64,000 nucleotides of DNA from positions 1,612,001 to 1,676,000 of the forward strand of contig NZ_CP136562.1 in the NCBI RefSeq assembly GCF_018215265.2, in the 5' to 3' direction. The position numbers were made by a program, and so were the translations under genes. This stretch comes from Paenarthrobacter sp. GOM3. GTDB taxonomy: Bacteria; Actinomycetota; Actinomycetes; Actinomycetales; Micrococcaceae. How positions within the stretch are numbered: position 1 is the stretch's first letter; each line of letters opens with the position of its first letter. The notes under the pieces were generated by a model. The model was not told where the DNA came from. It searched no databases and saw nothing but the letters and a program-made list of their open reading frames with translations. Shown one piece after another: positions 45,054-53,773 of this stretch.

Positions 45054-47942
45054 GTGGCCAAGGTCCGCGTACATGAGCTCGCCAAAGAGCTCGGTATTAC
45101 TTCCAAAGATGCAGTGACAAAACTGCAGGAATTGGGCGAATTCGTTCGCTCCGCCTCTTCCACCATTGAGGCCCCCGTCGTGAAGAAGCTTCGCGACGCC
45201 TACCCGGGTGCCGGCGCTGCAAAGTCCGCCGCCCCCGCAGCCGCTCCCGCGGCAACCCGTCCCGCAGCATCCCGCCCGGCCGCTCCGGCACCGGGCCCGG
45301 CAGCACCGAAGGCTCCGGCCCCGGCGCCTGCTGCTCCGTCGTCGGCAACCCCGTCGTCAGCAACCCCGGCACCGGCCGCTCCGGCTCCCGCGGCACCTGC
45401 TCCGGCAGCCCCGGCAGCGCCCGCTGCTTCCAACCCTGTTTCGGCCAAGCCCGGTGCCCGTCCTGCCCCCAAGGCAGAGACTCCGGCTCCGGCACGCCAA
45501 GGCGGCCAGGCTCCTCGTCCCGGCGGTCCCCGCCCGGGCAACAACCCGTTTGCTACGTCCCAGGGCATGCCCCGTGGCCGTGGTGGCGATGGAGACCGTC
45601 CGCCGCGTCCGGGTAACAACCCGTTTGCTCCGTCGCAGGGCATGCCCCGTGGCGAGCGTCGCAACGACGGCGAACGTCCCGGTGGTCCCCGTCCCGCAGC
45701 TAGTGCCGGCGGACCCCGTCCGGCAGCAGGCACTGGCGGTCCCCGTCCGGGCGCCCCGCGTCCGGGTGCACCCCGTCCGGGCGCTCCGCGTCCCGCCGGT
45801 GGTCCCGGTGGCGGAAACCGTCCTACTCCGGGCATGATGCCCAACCGCACTGAGCGTCCGGCTCCGGGTGGCGCAGGCCGTCCCGGTGGCGCAGGCCGTC
45901 CGGGTGGCGGACCGGGTCGTCCCGGTGGCGCGCCCGGTGCAGGTACCGGTGGCGGAGCTCCCGCCGGCGGTGGCTTCGGCAAGGGTGGCCGCGGTCGCGG
46001 TGGTACCCAGGGTGCCTTCGGCAAGGGCGGCGCCGGTCGTGGCAAGCAGCGCAAGTCGAAGCGTGCAAAGCGCCAGGAACTGGAGCAGATGAGTGCTCCG
46101 TCGCTGGGTGGCGTATCGGTACCCCGCGGCGATGGCGAGACCATCATCCGCTTGCGTCGTGGCTCGTCCATCACGGACTTTGCCGAGAAGATCGATGCGA
46201 ACCCCGCGTCGCTGGTAACCGTTCTGTTCCACCTCGGTGAAATGGCCACGGCTACGCAGTCCCTCGACGAAGACACCTTTGGCCTGCTTGGCGCCGAACT
46301 TGGCTACAAGCTCCAGGTTGTTTCGCCGGAAGACGAAGAGCGTGAGCTCCTCGACCAGTTCGACATCAACATCCAGGACGAACTGGACGCCGAAGGCGAT
46401 GACGTCCTTGAGGCCCGCGCACCGGTTGTCACCGTCATGGGTCACGTTGACCACGGTAAGACCCGCTTGCTTGACGCTATCCGCAACTCCAACGTTGTGG
46501 CCGGCGAGCATGGTGGAATCACCCAGCACATCGGTGCTTACCAGATCAGCCACGTCCACGAGGGCAACGCCCGCGACATCACCTTCATTGACACCCCCGG
46601 TCACGAGGCCTTCACGGCCATGCGTGCACGTGGTGCCAAGGTCACTGACATCGCGATCCTGGTTGTAGCAGCCGACGACGGCGTTATGCCGCAGACGGTG
46701 GAAGCACTCAACCACGCACAGGCAGCCAACGTGCCGATCGTTGTCGCAGTGAACAAGATCGACAAGGAAGGCGCCAACCCTGACAAGGTCAAGGGCCAGC
46801 TGACCGAGTACGGCCTGGTTCCCGAGGAATACGGTGGCGACACCATGTTCGTTGAGGTCTCTGCCCGCCAGAACCTCAACATCGACGAACTGATCGATGC
46901 TGTCCTGTTGACGGCCGATGCTGCACTGGACCTGCGTGCCAACCCGGACAAGGACGCTCGAGGCATTGCCATCGAAGCGAACCTGGACAAGGGCCGCGGT
47001 GCTGTTGCTACCGTCCTGGTCCAGTCCGGCACCTTGGCCGTTGGCGACACGATCGTGGCCGGTACGGCCCACGGCCGCGTCCGCGCCATGTTCGACGAGA
47101 ACGGCGAGGCACTCGATGTCGCACTGCCGTCCCGTCCGGTCCAGGTCCTGGGCCTGTCCAACGTCCCGCGTGCAGGTGACACCTTCCTGGTGACTCCTGA
47201 CGAGCGTACGGCCCGCCAGATCGCCGAAAAGCGTGAAGCAGCAGACCGCAACGCCGCGCTGGCCAAGCGTCGTAAGCGCATCAGCCTGGAAGACTTCGAC
47301 CAGGCCGTCGCCGAAGGCAAGATCGACACCCTCAACCTCATCCTCAAGGGTGACGTGTCCGGTGCCGTGGAAGCCCTCGAAGACGCCTTGCTCAAGATCG
47401 ACGTCGGAGACGACGACGTTCAGCTCCGTGTCATCCACCGCGGTGTGGGTGCCATCACGCAGAACGACGTCAACCTCGCCACGGTGGACAACGCCATCAT
47501 CATCGGCTTCAACGTCAAGCCTGCTGAGCGCGTTGCGGAACTGGCTGACCGTGAAGGCGTGGATATGCGCTTCTACTCGGTCATCTACGCTGCGATCGAC
47601 GACATCGAGATGGCCCTCAAGGGCATGCTCAAGCCGGAGTACGAAGAAGTCCAGCTCGGCACCGCCGAGGTCCGCGAAGTCTTCCGTTCCTCCAAGTTCG
47701 GCAACATCGCAGGCTCGATCGTCCGCACGGGCATCATCCGCCGTAACTCCAAGGCACGTGTCAGCCGCGACGGCAAGGTCATCGGTGACAACCTCACCGT
47801 TGAGACGCTCAAGCGCTTCAAGGATGACGCCACCGAAGTCCGCACCGACTTCGAGTGTGGTATCGGTCTTGGCTCCTTCAACGACATCAGCGAAGGCGAC
47901 ATCATCGAGACCTTCGAGATGCGCGAAAAGCCGCGCGTCTAG
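45054..47942 (+). CDS. infB: Translation initiation factor IF-2
   Basis: IF-2 is the GTPase that places initiator tRNA on the 30S subunit. The 962-residue protein has an N-terminal IF2_N helix ([22 protein letters not shown]), a very long Ala/Pro then Gly/Pro/Arg-rich linker (about residues 55-345), a second IF2_N domain, then the G domain: G1 GHVDHGKT, G3 DTPGHEAF, G4 NKID, and domains II-IV. The start is GTG 45054 with AGGAG upstream. The long low-complexity linker is typical of actinobacteria. Confidence 0.97.
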   Translation: MAKVRVHELAKELGITSKDAVTKLQELGEFVRSASSTIEAPVVKKLRDAYPGAGAAKSAAPAAAPAATRPAASRPAAPAPGPAAPKAPAPAPAAPSSATPSSATPAPAAPAPAAPAPAAPAAPAASNPVSAKPGARPAPKAETPAPARQGGQAPRPGGPRPGNNPFATSQGMPRGRGGDGDRPPRPGNNPFAPSQGMPRGERRNDGERPGGPRPAASAGGPRPAAGTGGPRPGAPRPGAPRPGAPRPAGGPGGGNRPTPGMMPNRTERPAPGGAGRPGGAGRPGGGPGRPGGAPGAGTGGGAPAGGGFGKGGRGRGGTQGAFGKGGAGRGKQRKSKRAKRQELEQMSAPSLGGVSVPRGDGETIIRLRRGSSITDFAEKIDANPASLVTVLFHLGEMATATQSLDEDTFGLLGAELGYKLQVVSPEDEERELLDQFDINIQDELDAEGDDVLEARAPVVTVMGHVDHGKTRLLDAIRNSNVVAGEHGGITQHIGAYQISHVHEGNARDITFIDTPGHEAFTAMRARGAKVTDIAILVVAADDGVMPQTVEALNHAQAANVPIVVAVNKIDKEGANPDKVKGQLTEYGLVPEEYGGDTMFVEVSARQNLNIDELIDAVLLTADAALDLRANPDKDARGIAIEANLDKGRGAVATVLVQSGTLAVGDTIVAGTAHGRVRAMFDENGEALDVALPSRPVQVLGLSNVPRAGDTFLVTPDERTARQIAEKREAADRNAALAKRRKRISLEDFDQAVAEGKIDTLNLILKGDVSGAVEALEDALLKIDVGDDDVQLRVIHRGVGAITQNDVNLATVDNAIIIGFNVKPAERVAELADREGVDMRFYSVIYAAIDDIEMALKGMLKPEYEEVQLGTAEVREVFRSSKFGNIAGSIVRTGIIRRNSKARVSRDGKVIGDNLTVETLKRFKDDATEVRTDFECGIGLGSFNDISEGDIIETFEMREKPRV
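45533..45655 (+). repeat. In-gene repeat in the infB linker
   Basis: Two copies of a unit encoding RPGNNPFA(T/P)SQGMPRG begin near 45533 and 45608, a 75-bp period, inside a larger stretch of [17 protein letters not shown] repeats (to about 45820). Confidence 0.7.
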
Positions 47943-47951
47943 GTTCCCTGT

Positions 47952-47989
47952 GGAACGGGTCCGTCGGGTAGCCCCGGCGGACCCGTTCC
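47952..47989 (+). terminator. Hairpin between infB and rbfA
   Basis: Perfect 12-bp stem GGAACGGGTCCG/CGGACCCGTTCC followed by GTACCCTTTT. It looks like an intrinsic terminator or attenuator inside the operon. Confidence 0.65.
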
Positions 47990-48019
47990 GTACCCTTTTC
48001 TACTTTCCAGGAGGAAGTC

Positions 48020-48523
48020 ATGGCTGATCCCGCACGCGCTGCCAAGTTGGCACAGCGGATAAAGGTCGTCGTTGCTGAGGCCCTCGGACGTCGGGTCAAG
48101 GATCCGCGCGTCGAGTCCATTACGGTCACCGACGCCCGCGTCACCAACGACCTTCAGCACGCAACCATCTACTACACCGTCTTTGGCGATGAAGTGGCCC
48201 ACACCGACGCCGCCAAGGCGCTGGAGAAGGCCAAGGGTGTGCTGCGCCAGGAAGTTGGCCGCAACATCACCGTCCGGTTGACCCCGACCTTGGAGTTCGT
48301 CGCCGACCAGATTCCGGTTAACGCCTCGAACCTTGAGGAACTGTTGCGCGAGGCCAAGCGTCGCGACGCTGAGGTAGCTGCTTTGGCTGCCGGTGCCAAG
48401 CCGGCAGGCGAGGCCGACCCGTACAAGAGCGACTCCCCGGCCGACATCGACGAAGACGACTTCGACGAAGAGGACATCGACCTCTCCGTCGACGACGAAC
48501 TCGACGAAGACGCCAACCGCTAA
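48020..48523 (+). CDS. rbfA: Ribosome-binding factor A
   Basis: RbfA matures the 16S rRNA 5' end in the 30S subunit and aids cold adaptation. The 167-residue protein shows RAAKLAQRIKVVVAEALGRRVKDPR, ITVTDARVTNDLQHATIYYTVFG and RLTPTLEFVADQIP. A strongly acidic tail (about residues 130-167, rich in Asp and Glu) is an extra common in actinobacteria. ATG 48020 follows GGAGGAAG. Confidence 0.95.
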   Translation: MADPARAAKLAQRIKVVVAEALGRRVKDPRVESITVTDARVTNDLQHATIYYTVFGDEVAHTDAAKALEKAKGVLRQEVGRNITVRLTPTLEFVADQIPVNASNLEELLREAKRRDAEVAALAAGAKPAGEADPYKSDSPADIDEDDFDEEDIDLSVDDELDEDANR

Positions 48524-48544
48524 GACCTCAGAGTTTTTTGTTCA

Positions 48545-48581
48545 GATAATGCCCCTAAGAGACGCTCTTAGGGGCATTATC
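48545..48581 (+). terminator. Perfect 16-bp hairpin after rbfA
   Basis: GATAATGCCCCTAAGA (48545-48560), 5-nt loop, TCTTAGGGGCATTATC (48566-48581). No T-tract follows; a run of six T lies before the stem at about 48533. Confidence 0.7.
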
Positions 48582-48596
48582 CGTTTACAAACTGGT

Positions 48597-48602
48597 TAGG
48601 AT
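48597..48602 (+). promoter_or_regulatory. -10 element for a leaderless deaminase transcript
   Basis: TAGGAT, 6 nt, then ATG 48609. Confidence 0.5.
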
Positions 48603-48608
48603 CGGAGC

Positions 48609-49091
48609 ATGTCGGCGCACGATGCTCAGCAGCGGGATGAATATTTGAACCGGGCCATTCGGTTGGCGGTGCAAAACGTTTCCGACGGCGGCGGCCCTTT
48701 CGGCGCCGTCGTGGTCACCGCGGACGGAACCGTCCATGAGGGGGTCAACCGGGTCACACGCGACCACGATCCCACGGCGCATGCAGAAGTGGTGGCCATT
48801 CGTCGAGCGGCTGCCGAGCTGAGGAAGTTCGACCTCACCGGTTCCGTTCTCTACGCAAGCTGTGAGCCTTGTCCGTTGTGCCTGTCGGCGACGCTTTGGG
48901 CCAGGATCGGACGCGTCTACTTTGCCGCGGACAGGCACGGCGCGGCGCGGGCCGGCTTCGACGACGCAGTGTTCTATGAGTATTTCGCCGGCAGCAGGCC
49001 GGAACTGCTGCCCGTGGAGCACGCCCAGTTGGCAGCGGCGGAGGACCCGTTCGAGGCATGGAAGCACCATACGCGCCGGACTAGGTATTAG
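48609..49091 (+). CDS. Nucleoside/guanine deaminase family protein
   Basis: The 160-residue zinc deaminase has the HAEVVA active-site motif (His and catalytic Glu, near residue 60) and the second zinc motif ASCEPCPLCLSA (two Cys, near residues 84-95). Closest in character to guanine deaminase of the GuaD cytidine-deaminase-like type, which turns guanine into xanthine; TadA and CMP deaminases are alternatives. It seems to have its own leaderless promoter. Confidence 0.85.
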   Translation: MSAHDAQQRDEYLNRAIRLAVQNVSDGGGPFGAVVVTADGTVHEGVNRVTRDHDPTAHAEVVAIRRAAAELRKFDLTGSVLYASCEPCPLCLSATLWARIGRVYFAADRHGAARAGFDDAVFYEYFAGSRPELLPVEHAQLAAAEDPFEAWKHHTRRTRY

Positions 49092-49106
49092 GTACTAGGT
49101 CCGGCG
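49074..49106. terminator. Bidirectional terminator between deaminase and aminotransferase
   Basis: CGCCGGAC (49074-49081) and GTCCGGCG (49099-49106) form a stem that overlaps the deaminase stop codon. Confidence 0.5.
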
Positions 49107-49110
49107 GCAG

Positions 49111-50265
49111 CTAAACCTTCGCTGGAAGGCGATTGACGCCGTCGAGCAGGTCCTGGTGACCGCCACAGAGGGCGATCCTGATCCAGCCCTCGCCGATCGA
49201 CCCGAACGCCGTGCCCGGCGCGAACGAGACTCCCGATTCCGCCAGGAACTTGCGCACCCACGTGCGGACGTCCCCGCCGCTTACGTGCGATACGTCGGCC
49301 CAGAGATAGAACGCGCCTTGTGCCCCGAGGAACGGAATACCCTTGGCTTCCAGAACGGCCGAGGCTGCGTCGCGGTTGTTCCGGTAATGATCGCGGGCCT
49401 GGGAAACGTAGTCCTGCGGCCCGGTCAATGCGGCCAACGCAGCGTACTGCGAGGGAGACGCGACGCAGGAGACGATCGATTCCATGACGTTGTTCATCTT
49501 CTGCTCAATCCCCGGAGGGCAGATCAGAGCCCCGATGCGCAAGCCTGTCAGTCCGTACGTCTTGGACAGCGTCAGCGAGGTGAACACGCGGGCTTCCCCC
49601 GGGACGTTGCTGTCGAAGCGCGCCGGGCTGACGTGCGGGACGTCGAAGGTGAAGGCTTCGTAGCATTCGTCCGAGATGATCCAGAGGTCGTGCCGGACGG
49701 CCAGGTCCACCAATTCCCGGGTGGCTTCTTCGCTGATGACCGCCCCCAACGGGTTGGACGGAGAATTCAGCACCAGGACACGGGTCCGCGGCGTGATAAG
49801 TGCTTCGATGTCCTCGATGTGCGGCTGGAAGTCGTTCGTGGGATACAGCGGATACTGCACAGGCACGGCGTGAAGCAGTCGGCTGGTCATGGCAAACGTG
49901 GGGTAGCCGGGGTTCGGAATGAGGATCTCGTCGCCGGGGGAGAGGAGAAGGCTCATGGCGAAATGCAGCCCTTGTTGGGCGCCGTCCACCACATAAACCC
50001 GTTCAGCACCGATCCCTACGCCCTGCTGTTCGCGGAAGCGGGCTGCGAACGCTTCCCGGAGAGCGGGTATCCCCGCGTTGGGTGTGTAGTTGGTCTCATC
50101 CCGGTCCAGGCAGGCAATGCCGGCGTCGAGGACGTGCCGTGGCAGCGCAAACCCCGGTTCGCCGATGCTCAGGACGATCGCACCGGGGGTGGCCCAGGCG
50201 GCCTCGGTGATTTCGCGGATCTGGTTCACGGGGACGTCACGGACGTGCAAGGCAAGCTCAGGCAT
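49111..50265 (-). CDS. Class I/II PLP-dependent aminotransferase
   Basis: The 384-residue fold-type I enzyme has the PLP Lys motif SLTLSKTYGLTGLRIGALI (about residues 223-241) plus NSPSNPLGAVISEEATRELVDL and ISDECYEAFTF. It transfers an amino group from an amino acid to a 2-oxo acid; the substrate cannot be told from sequence. ATG 50265 (MPELALHVRD) is chosen. It is divergent from truB, whose start lies only 34 bp away. Confidence 0.87.
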   Translation of the reverse strand: MPELALHVRDVPVNQIREITEAAWATPGAIVLSIGEPGFALPRHVLDAGIACLDRDETNYTPNAGIPALREAFAARFREQQGVGIGAERVYVVDGAQQGLHFAMSLLLSPGDEILIPNPGYPTFAMTSRLLHAVPVQYPLYPTNDFQPHIEDIEALITPRTRVLVLNSPSNPLGAVISEEATRELVDLAVRHDLWIISDECYEAFTFDVPHVSPARFDSNVPGEARVFTSLTLSKTYGLTGLRIGALICPPGIEQKMNNVMESIVSCVASPSQYAALAALTGPQDYVSQARDHYRNNRDAASAVLEAKGIPFLGAQGAFYLWADVSHVSGGDVRTWVRKFLAESGVSFAPGTAFGSIGEGWIRIALCGGHQDLLDGVNRLPAKV

Positions 50266-50272
50266 GGGAGCC

Positions 50273-50278
50273 ATCCTA
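50273..50278 (-). promoter_or_regulatory. -10 element of the aminotransferase gene
   Basis: TAGGAT (minus strand) 7 nt before ATG 50265, giving a transcript with almost no leader. Confidence 0.4.
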
Positions 50279-50286
50279 GCCACCCA

Positions 50287-50292
50287 TATACT
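50287..50292 (+). promoter_or_regulatory. -10 element of truB
   Basis: TATACT 7 nt before GTG 50300, giving a transcript with almost no leader. Confidence 0.5.
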
Positions 50293-50299
50293 GGTAAGC

Positions 50300-51223
50300 G
50301 TGCTTTCTGGACTGGTAATCGTTGACAAACCGCAGGGATGGACCAGCCACGATGTGGTTGGCCGGATGCGGCGGCTGGCTGGTACCCGGAAAGTGGGGCA
50401 TGCGGGGACGCTCGATCCCATGGCCACCGGCGTCCTGGTGCTCGGCATCAATAAGGCGACGCGCCTGCTGACTTACATCGTGGGGACCTCCAAGACCTAT
50501 ACAGCCACCATCAGGCTCGGCGAAACCACCATCACGGACGACGCCGAGGGCGACGTCACGGAGGCCCGCAGCGCCGCGGACGTCACCGATGAAGCCATAG
50601 CGGCCGGGGTTGCCACGCTCACGGGCCCTATCCAGCAGGTGCCCAGCAGCGTGAGTGCAATCAAGGTCAACGGCGAACGCTCCTACGCACGGGTCCGCTC
50701 CGGTGAAGAAGTGAAGCTCGCAGCGCGCCCCGTGACGATCCACCGCTTCGACGTGCACGCCATCAACAGGCTCGACGGCGGCAGGGTAGTTGACGTGGAC
50801 GTCACCGTGGAATGTTCTTCAGGAACTTACATTCGGGCGCTGGCCCGGGACCTTGGAAACGACCTGGGCGTCGGCGGCCACCTCACGGCCCTGCGCCGGA
50901 CCCAGGTGGGTCCCTATACCCTCGAGCAGGCCAGGACCCTGGAGGAACTGGCGGAAGAGCTCAACGTCCTGGACATGTCCCTTGCTGCCCGGTCCCTCAT
51001 GCCAAACCGTGAGCTCACCGAGGACGAAACAACGGAGATCTCGTTCGGCCGCCGGATTGCGGCCGGGCCGGGAGCAGGCACCGCCGAGGCTGCCACGGCC
51101 GAAAACCCCGCAGCAGCCTTCGCGCCCTCGGGGGAACTCGTGGCATTGCTGGCTGACACCGGGAGCTTTGCCAAGCCCGTGTTGGTGTTCGCCCCGGGAA
51201 CCGGTTCAGGGGAGGCGAAGTAG
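50300..51223 (+). CDS. truB: tRNA pseudouridine(55) synthase
   Basis: TruB makes pseudouridine 55 in the T-loop of tRNAs. The 307-residue protein starts VLSGLVIVDKPQGWTSHDVV and holds the catalytic GHAGTLDPMATGVLVLG (Asp near residue 42), KTYTATIRLGETTITDD, and SGTYIRALARDLG. The C-terminal PUA-like region has an Ala/Gly insert (GPGAGTAEAATAENPAAAFAP). GTG 50300 is set by the conserved N-terminus; the frame is open far upstream in the aminotransferase gene. Confidence 0.95.
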   Translation: MLSGLVIVDKPQGWTSHDVVGRMRRLAGTRKVGHAGTLDPMATGVLVLGINKATRLLTYIVGTSKTYTATIRLGETTITDDAEGDVTEARSAADVTDEAIAAGVATLTGPIQQVPSSVSAIKVNGERSYARVRSGEEVKLAARPVTIHRFDVHAINRLDGGRVVDVDVTVECSSGTYIRALARDLGNDLGVGGHLTALRRTQVGPYTLEQARTLEELAEELNVLDMSLAARSLMPNRELTEDETTEISFGRRIAAGPGAGTAEAATAENPAAAFAPSGELVALLADTGSFAKPVLVFAPGTGSGEAK

Positions 51224-51225
51224 TC

Positions 51226-51579
51226 ATGGACGGATACTTTTACGCCCTCCTGGTGATCGGACTGGTGTCCACCATCATGTGCGTGGTGGCCGGGCTGATG
51301 AAGAAGGCCCCCAACGACCCCACCATCTATTCGGTACTTGCCGTTGAAGTGGTGCTGGTGGTGTACCTGGTGGGTTCCATCATCCGGGTTGCCATGGGCG
51401 AGCAGATTGCGGGGGAAGCATGGGAATTCTGGGGCTACTTGATAACGGCCCTGATGATCCCGCTGGGTGCTGTGTACTGGGCCATCCTTGAACGCACCCG
51501 CTGGAGCAACTTCGTCCTCGCTGCGGTAGGCGTCACGGTCCTCGTCATGGGCGCGCGCATGAACCAGATTTGGTACTGA
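51226..51579 (+). CDS. Small membrane protein, unrecognised family
   Basis: The 117-residue product has four hydrophobic segments (FYALLVIGLVSTIMCVVAGLM, YSVLAVEVVLVVYLVGSIIRVAMG, FWGYLITALMIPLGAVYWAIL, FVLAAVGVTVLVMGARMNQ). Homologs without function are usual between truB and ribF in Arthrobacter-like genomes. It starts 2 bp after the truB stop, and is in an operon with it. Confidence 0.75.
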   Translation: MDGYFYALLVIGLVSTIMCVVAGLMKKAPNDPTIYSVLAVEVVLVVYLVGSIIRVAMGEQIAGEAWEFWGYLITALMIPLGAVYWAILERTRWSNFVLAAVGVTVLVMGARMNQIWY

Positions 51580-51599
51580 CCTTGAAAGAAGAACCCATC

Positions 51600-52031
51600 G
51601 TGACTGGAACTGAGACCAATCCGGCAACCCCGCAGCCGCAGAAGGATACCCGGAACACCGGGCCGGGCCGCCTCCTGATCGCGGTGTACGCCGTTTTCGC
51701 CCTCTCGGCGACCGCGCGCGCCGGCTATCAGATCGCTACGAAGTTCGCCGAAGCACCGCTGGCGCATATCCTCTCGGCCTTTGCCGCCGTCGTCTATATC
51801 GTGGCGACCATCTCCCTGGCCAAGCCGGGCCGCACGTGGTTCAAGGTTTCCCTGGCCGCCGTGCTCACGGAACTGATCGGCGTGCTGGTGGTGGGTGCCA
51901 TCAGCCTTTTCGACCCCGTAGCGTTCCCGCACGATACCGTTTGGTCGCTGTTCGGCCGCGGTTACGGTTTCGTCCCGCTTGTCCTGCCCATCCTTGGCCT
52001 CCTGTGGCTGAACAAGCGCCGCCCGTCCTGA
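51600..52031 (+). CDS. Small integral membrane protein
   Basis: The 143-residue product has a polar N-terminus, then four membrane segments (LLIAVYAVFALSATARAGYQ, HILSAFAAVVYIVATISLA, SLAAVLTELIGVLVVGAI, FVPLVLPILGLLWL) and a basic end KRRPS. GTG 51600 with AAGAA upstream is chosen; TTG 51570 would overlap the previous gene by 10 bp. Function is unknown; it follows the preceding membrane gene closely. Confidence 0.75.
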   Translation: MTGTETNPATPQPQKDTRNTGPGRLLIAVYAVFALSATARAGYQIATKFAEAPLAHILSAFAAVVYIVATISLAKPGRTWFKVSLAAVLTELIGVLVVGAISLFDPVAFPHDTVWSLFGRGYGFVPLVLPILGLLWLNKRRPS

Positions 52032-52055
52032 GCCAACCGCCCTTGCGGGTAACCT

Positions 52056-52061
52056 TAGAAT
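52056..52061 (+). promoter_or_regulatory. Candidate -10 of ribF
   Basis: TAGAAT about 60 bp before the ribF ATG. No convincing -35. Confidence 0.35.
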
Positions 52062-52119
52062 GTTCCGGCGCCGGGAGGTTGCCGGGCGCACCGAACATCT
52101 GCAGTAAAAGGCGAGGTTG

Positions 52120-53103
52120 ATGGTCCACATCTGGAACGATCCCACTGAAGTCCCCAAGGACTTCGGACCTACTGTCGTTACCATCGGGAACTTTGACGGC
52201 GTCCATCGCGGGCACCAGCATGTCCTTTCCCAACTCACCGGCACCGCCAAGCGGCATGACATTCCATCGGTTGCCGTGACTTTCGATCCCCACCCGGCCC
52301 AGGTCCACAGGCCGGATTCCGCTCCCGAACTGATCATGGGGCTCCAGGATAAGCTCGATGCCCTCGGGGAAACCGGCGTCGATGCCGTGCTGGTCATGAA
52401 GTACACCTTGGACCTGGCGGCGATGACTCCCATCGAGTTCGTCCGCGAAGTCATCCTTGACGGACTTCATGCAGCACATGTCGTTGTAGGCCACGACCTC
52501 CGCTTTGGTGCCGGGAACGTCGGCGACGTGGTCACCATGCAGGAACTGGGTGAGGAGCTCGGGTTCGGCGTGCAGGTTGTCAACGAGTACGGGGCGGGAG
52601 GCTTTCCCGTCCACGACGACGGCGACACTGACCGCCGCTGTTCCTCCACTTGGGTGCGGGAAGCCTTGTCCGAAGGCGACGTCGTGACCGCCGCCGCTGT
52701 GCTTGGCCGCCCGCACCGCATGCGCGGCGAAGTGGTACACGGAGCTGCCCGCGGACGCGATCTCGGCTTCCCCACAGCCAACCTTGCCCACGATTCCACA
52801 GGGTACGTCCCCGCGGACGGCATCTACGCGGGTTGGTTGATCGACCAGTCCGGGACGCGGTGGCCTGCCGCTATTTCCGTTGGTTCCAACCCCACTTTCG
52901 ACGGCGTGAGCCGCCAGGTGGAGGCCCACGTGATCGATCGTCCCGAGGAAAAAGTGGAGGACTTCGACCTCTACGGGCAGACCGTGGCTGTCGAATTCAC
53001 GCAGCGCCTGCGCGGCATGGTTGCCTACCGTGGGCCTGAGGCCTTGGTGGAGCAAATGTGCCTTGACGTAGCCCAGGCGCACGAGCTGCTGACCCGGCGC
53101 TAG
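52120..53103 (+). CDS. ribF: Bifunctional riboflavin kinase / FAD synthetase
   Basis: RibF turns riboflavin into FMN and then FAD. The 327-residue enzyme has the adenylyltransferase half (TIGNFDGVHRGHQHVLSQL near residue 24; VVVGHDLRFGAGNVGD; SSTWVREALSEGDV) and the kinase half (GRDLGFPTANLAHDSTGYVPADGIYAG; PTFDGVSRQVEAHVID; MVAYRGPEALVEQM). ATG 52120 is chosen; TTG 52117 precedes it directly. Confidence 0.96.
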   Translation: MVHIWNDPTEVPKDFGPTVVTIGNFDGVHRGHQHVLSQLTGTAKRHDIPSVAVTFDPHPAQVHRPDSAPELIMGLQDKLDALGETGVDAVLVMKYTLDLAAMTPIEFVREVILDGLHAAHVVVGHDLRFGAGNVGDVVTMQELGEELGFGVQVVNEYGAGGFPVHDDGDTDRRCSSTWVREALSEGDVVTAAAVLGRPHRMRGEVVHGAARGRDLGFPTANLAHDSTGYVPADGIYAGWLIDQSGTRWPAAISVGSNPTFDGVSRQVEAHVIDRPEEKVEDFDLYGQTVAVEFTQRLRGMVAYRGPEALVEQMCLDVAQAHELLTRR

Positions 53104-53110
53104 GCGGATT

Positions 53111-53140
53111 TCGACAACACTGCTGACCTGCCGGTAAACT
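53111..53140 (+). promoter_or_regulatory. Candidate rpsO promoter
   Basis: TCGACA (53111-53116) and TAAACT (53135-53140), 18-bp spacing, about 120 bp before rpsO. Confidence 0.45.
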
Positions 53141-53262
53141 GGTGAATGGATCCGGCCGCAGTCCGTGGCAGCTGGACCTGTTTTTGTGTGCGGCAACGCA
53201 CCAAGGGCAACCCGTCAGCGAGGCGCTGCACCGGGACGCACGGCACAACTCTAGGAGTTCAC

Positions 53263-53532
53263 GTGGCACTTGACGCCGCTGTAAAGCAGTCCATCATCAA
53301 GGAATACGCAACCTCTGAAGGCGACACCGGTTCGCCCGAGGTCCAGGTTGCAGTTCTGACCCAGCGGATCAAGGATCTGACTGAGCACATGAAGGAGCAC
53401 AAGCACGACTTCCACACCCAGCGCGGTTTGCTGGCCATGGTTGGTCGTCGCAAGCGCATGCTTTCCTACCTGAAGAACACTGACATCGCCCGCTACCGTT
53501 CGCTCATCGAGCGCCTCGGCCTGCGCCGCTAG
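53263..53532 (+). CDS. rpsO: Small ribosomal subunit protein uS15
   Basis: The 89-residue protein matches S15 throughout: [60 protein letters not shown] and [13 protein letters not shown]. It binds 16S rRNA early in 30S assembly. GTG 53263 follows TAGGAG. A long leader precedes it, and a terminator follows before pnp. Confidence 0.98.
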   Translation: MALDAAVKQSIIKEYATSEGDTGSPEVQVAVLTQRIKDLTEHMKEHKHDFHTQRGLLAMVGRRKRMLSYLKNTDIARYRSLIERLGLRR

Positions 53533-53544
53533 TCTGCCTTTAGG

Positions 53545-53580
53545 GGCGGCCCGCTCCTTTCCGGAACGGGCCGCCTTCTT
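53545..53580 (+). terminator. Intrinsic terminator after rpsO
   Basis: 9-bp stem GGCGGCCCG/CGGGCCGCC followed by TTCTT. Confidence 0.75.
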
Positions 53581-53701
53581 CACCAACAACTAAAAACAGG
53601 AATCAACCGCATCGCGCATTCGCGGTCCTCGGTAGTGATTCCCGGGAAGCTCATCTGTGGTGATGAGGCCCGTGGATCTCGATCGATGACCGGGTGTCGT
53701 A

Positions 53702-53728
53702 CAGGCCAGGAAAAAAGAAGAGGCCTGG
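53702..53728 (+). promoter_or_regulatory. Stem-loop in the pnp leader
   Basis: CAGGCC and GGCCTG flank an A-rich loop (AAAAAAGAAG) in the roughly 190-nt stretch before pnp. In E. coli the pnp leader is an autoregulatory hairpin; the same role here is only possible. Confidence 0.3.
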
Positions 53729-53773
53729 GTTGATGCGGCGGACTTCCGCTAACAGAAACGGAGGTGACTCTCT

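Noticed and set aside
45357..47438. A 693-codon open frame antisense to infB
   Set aside because: It mirrors the infB coding sequence; the translation shows no domain and the sense strand is a clear IF-2.
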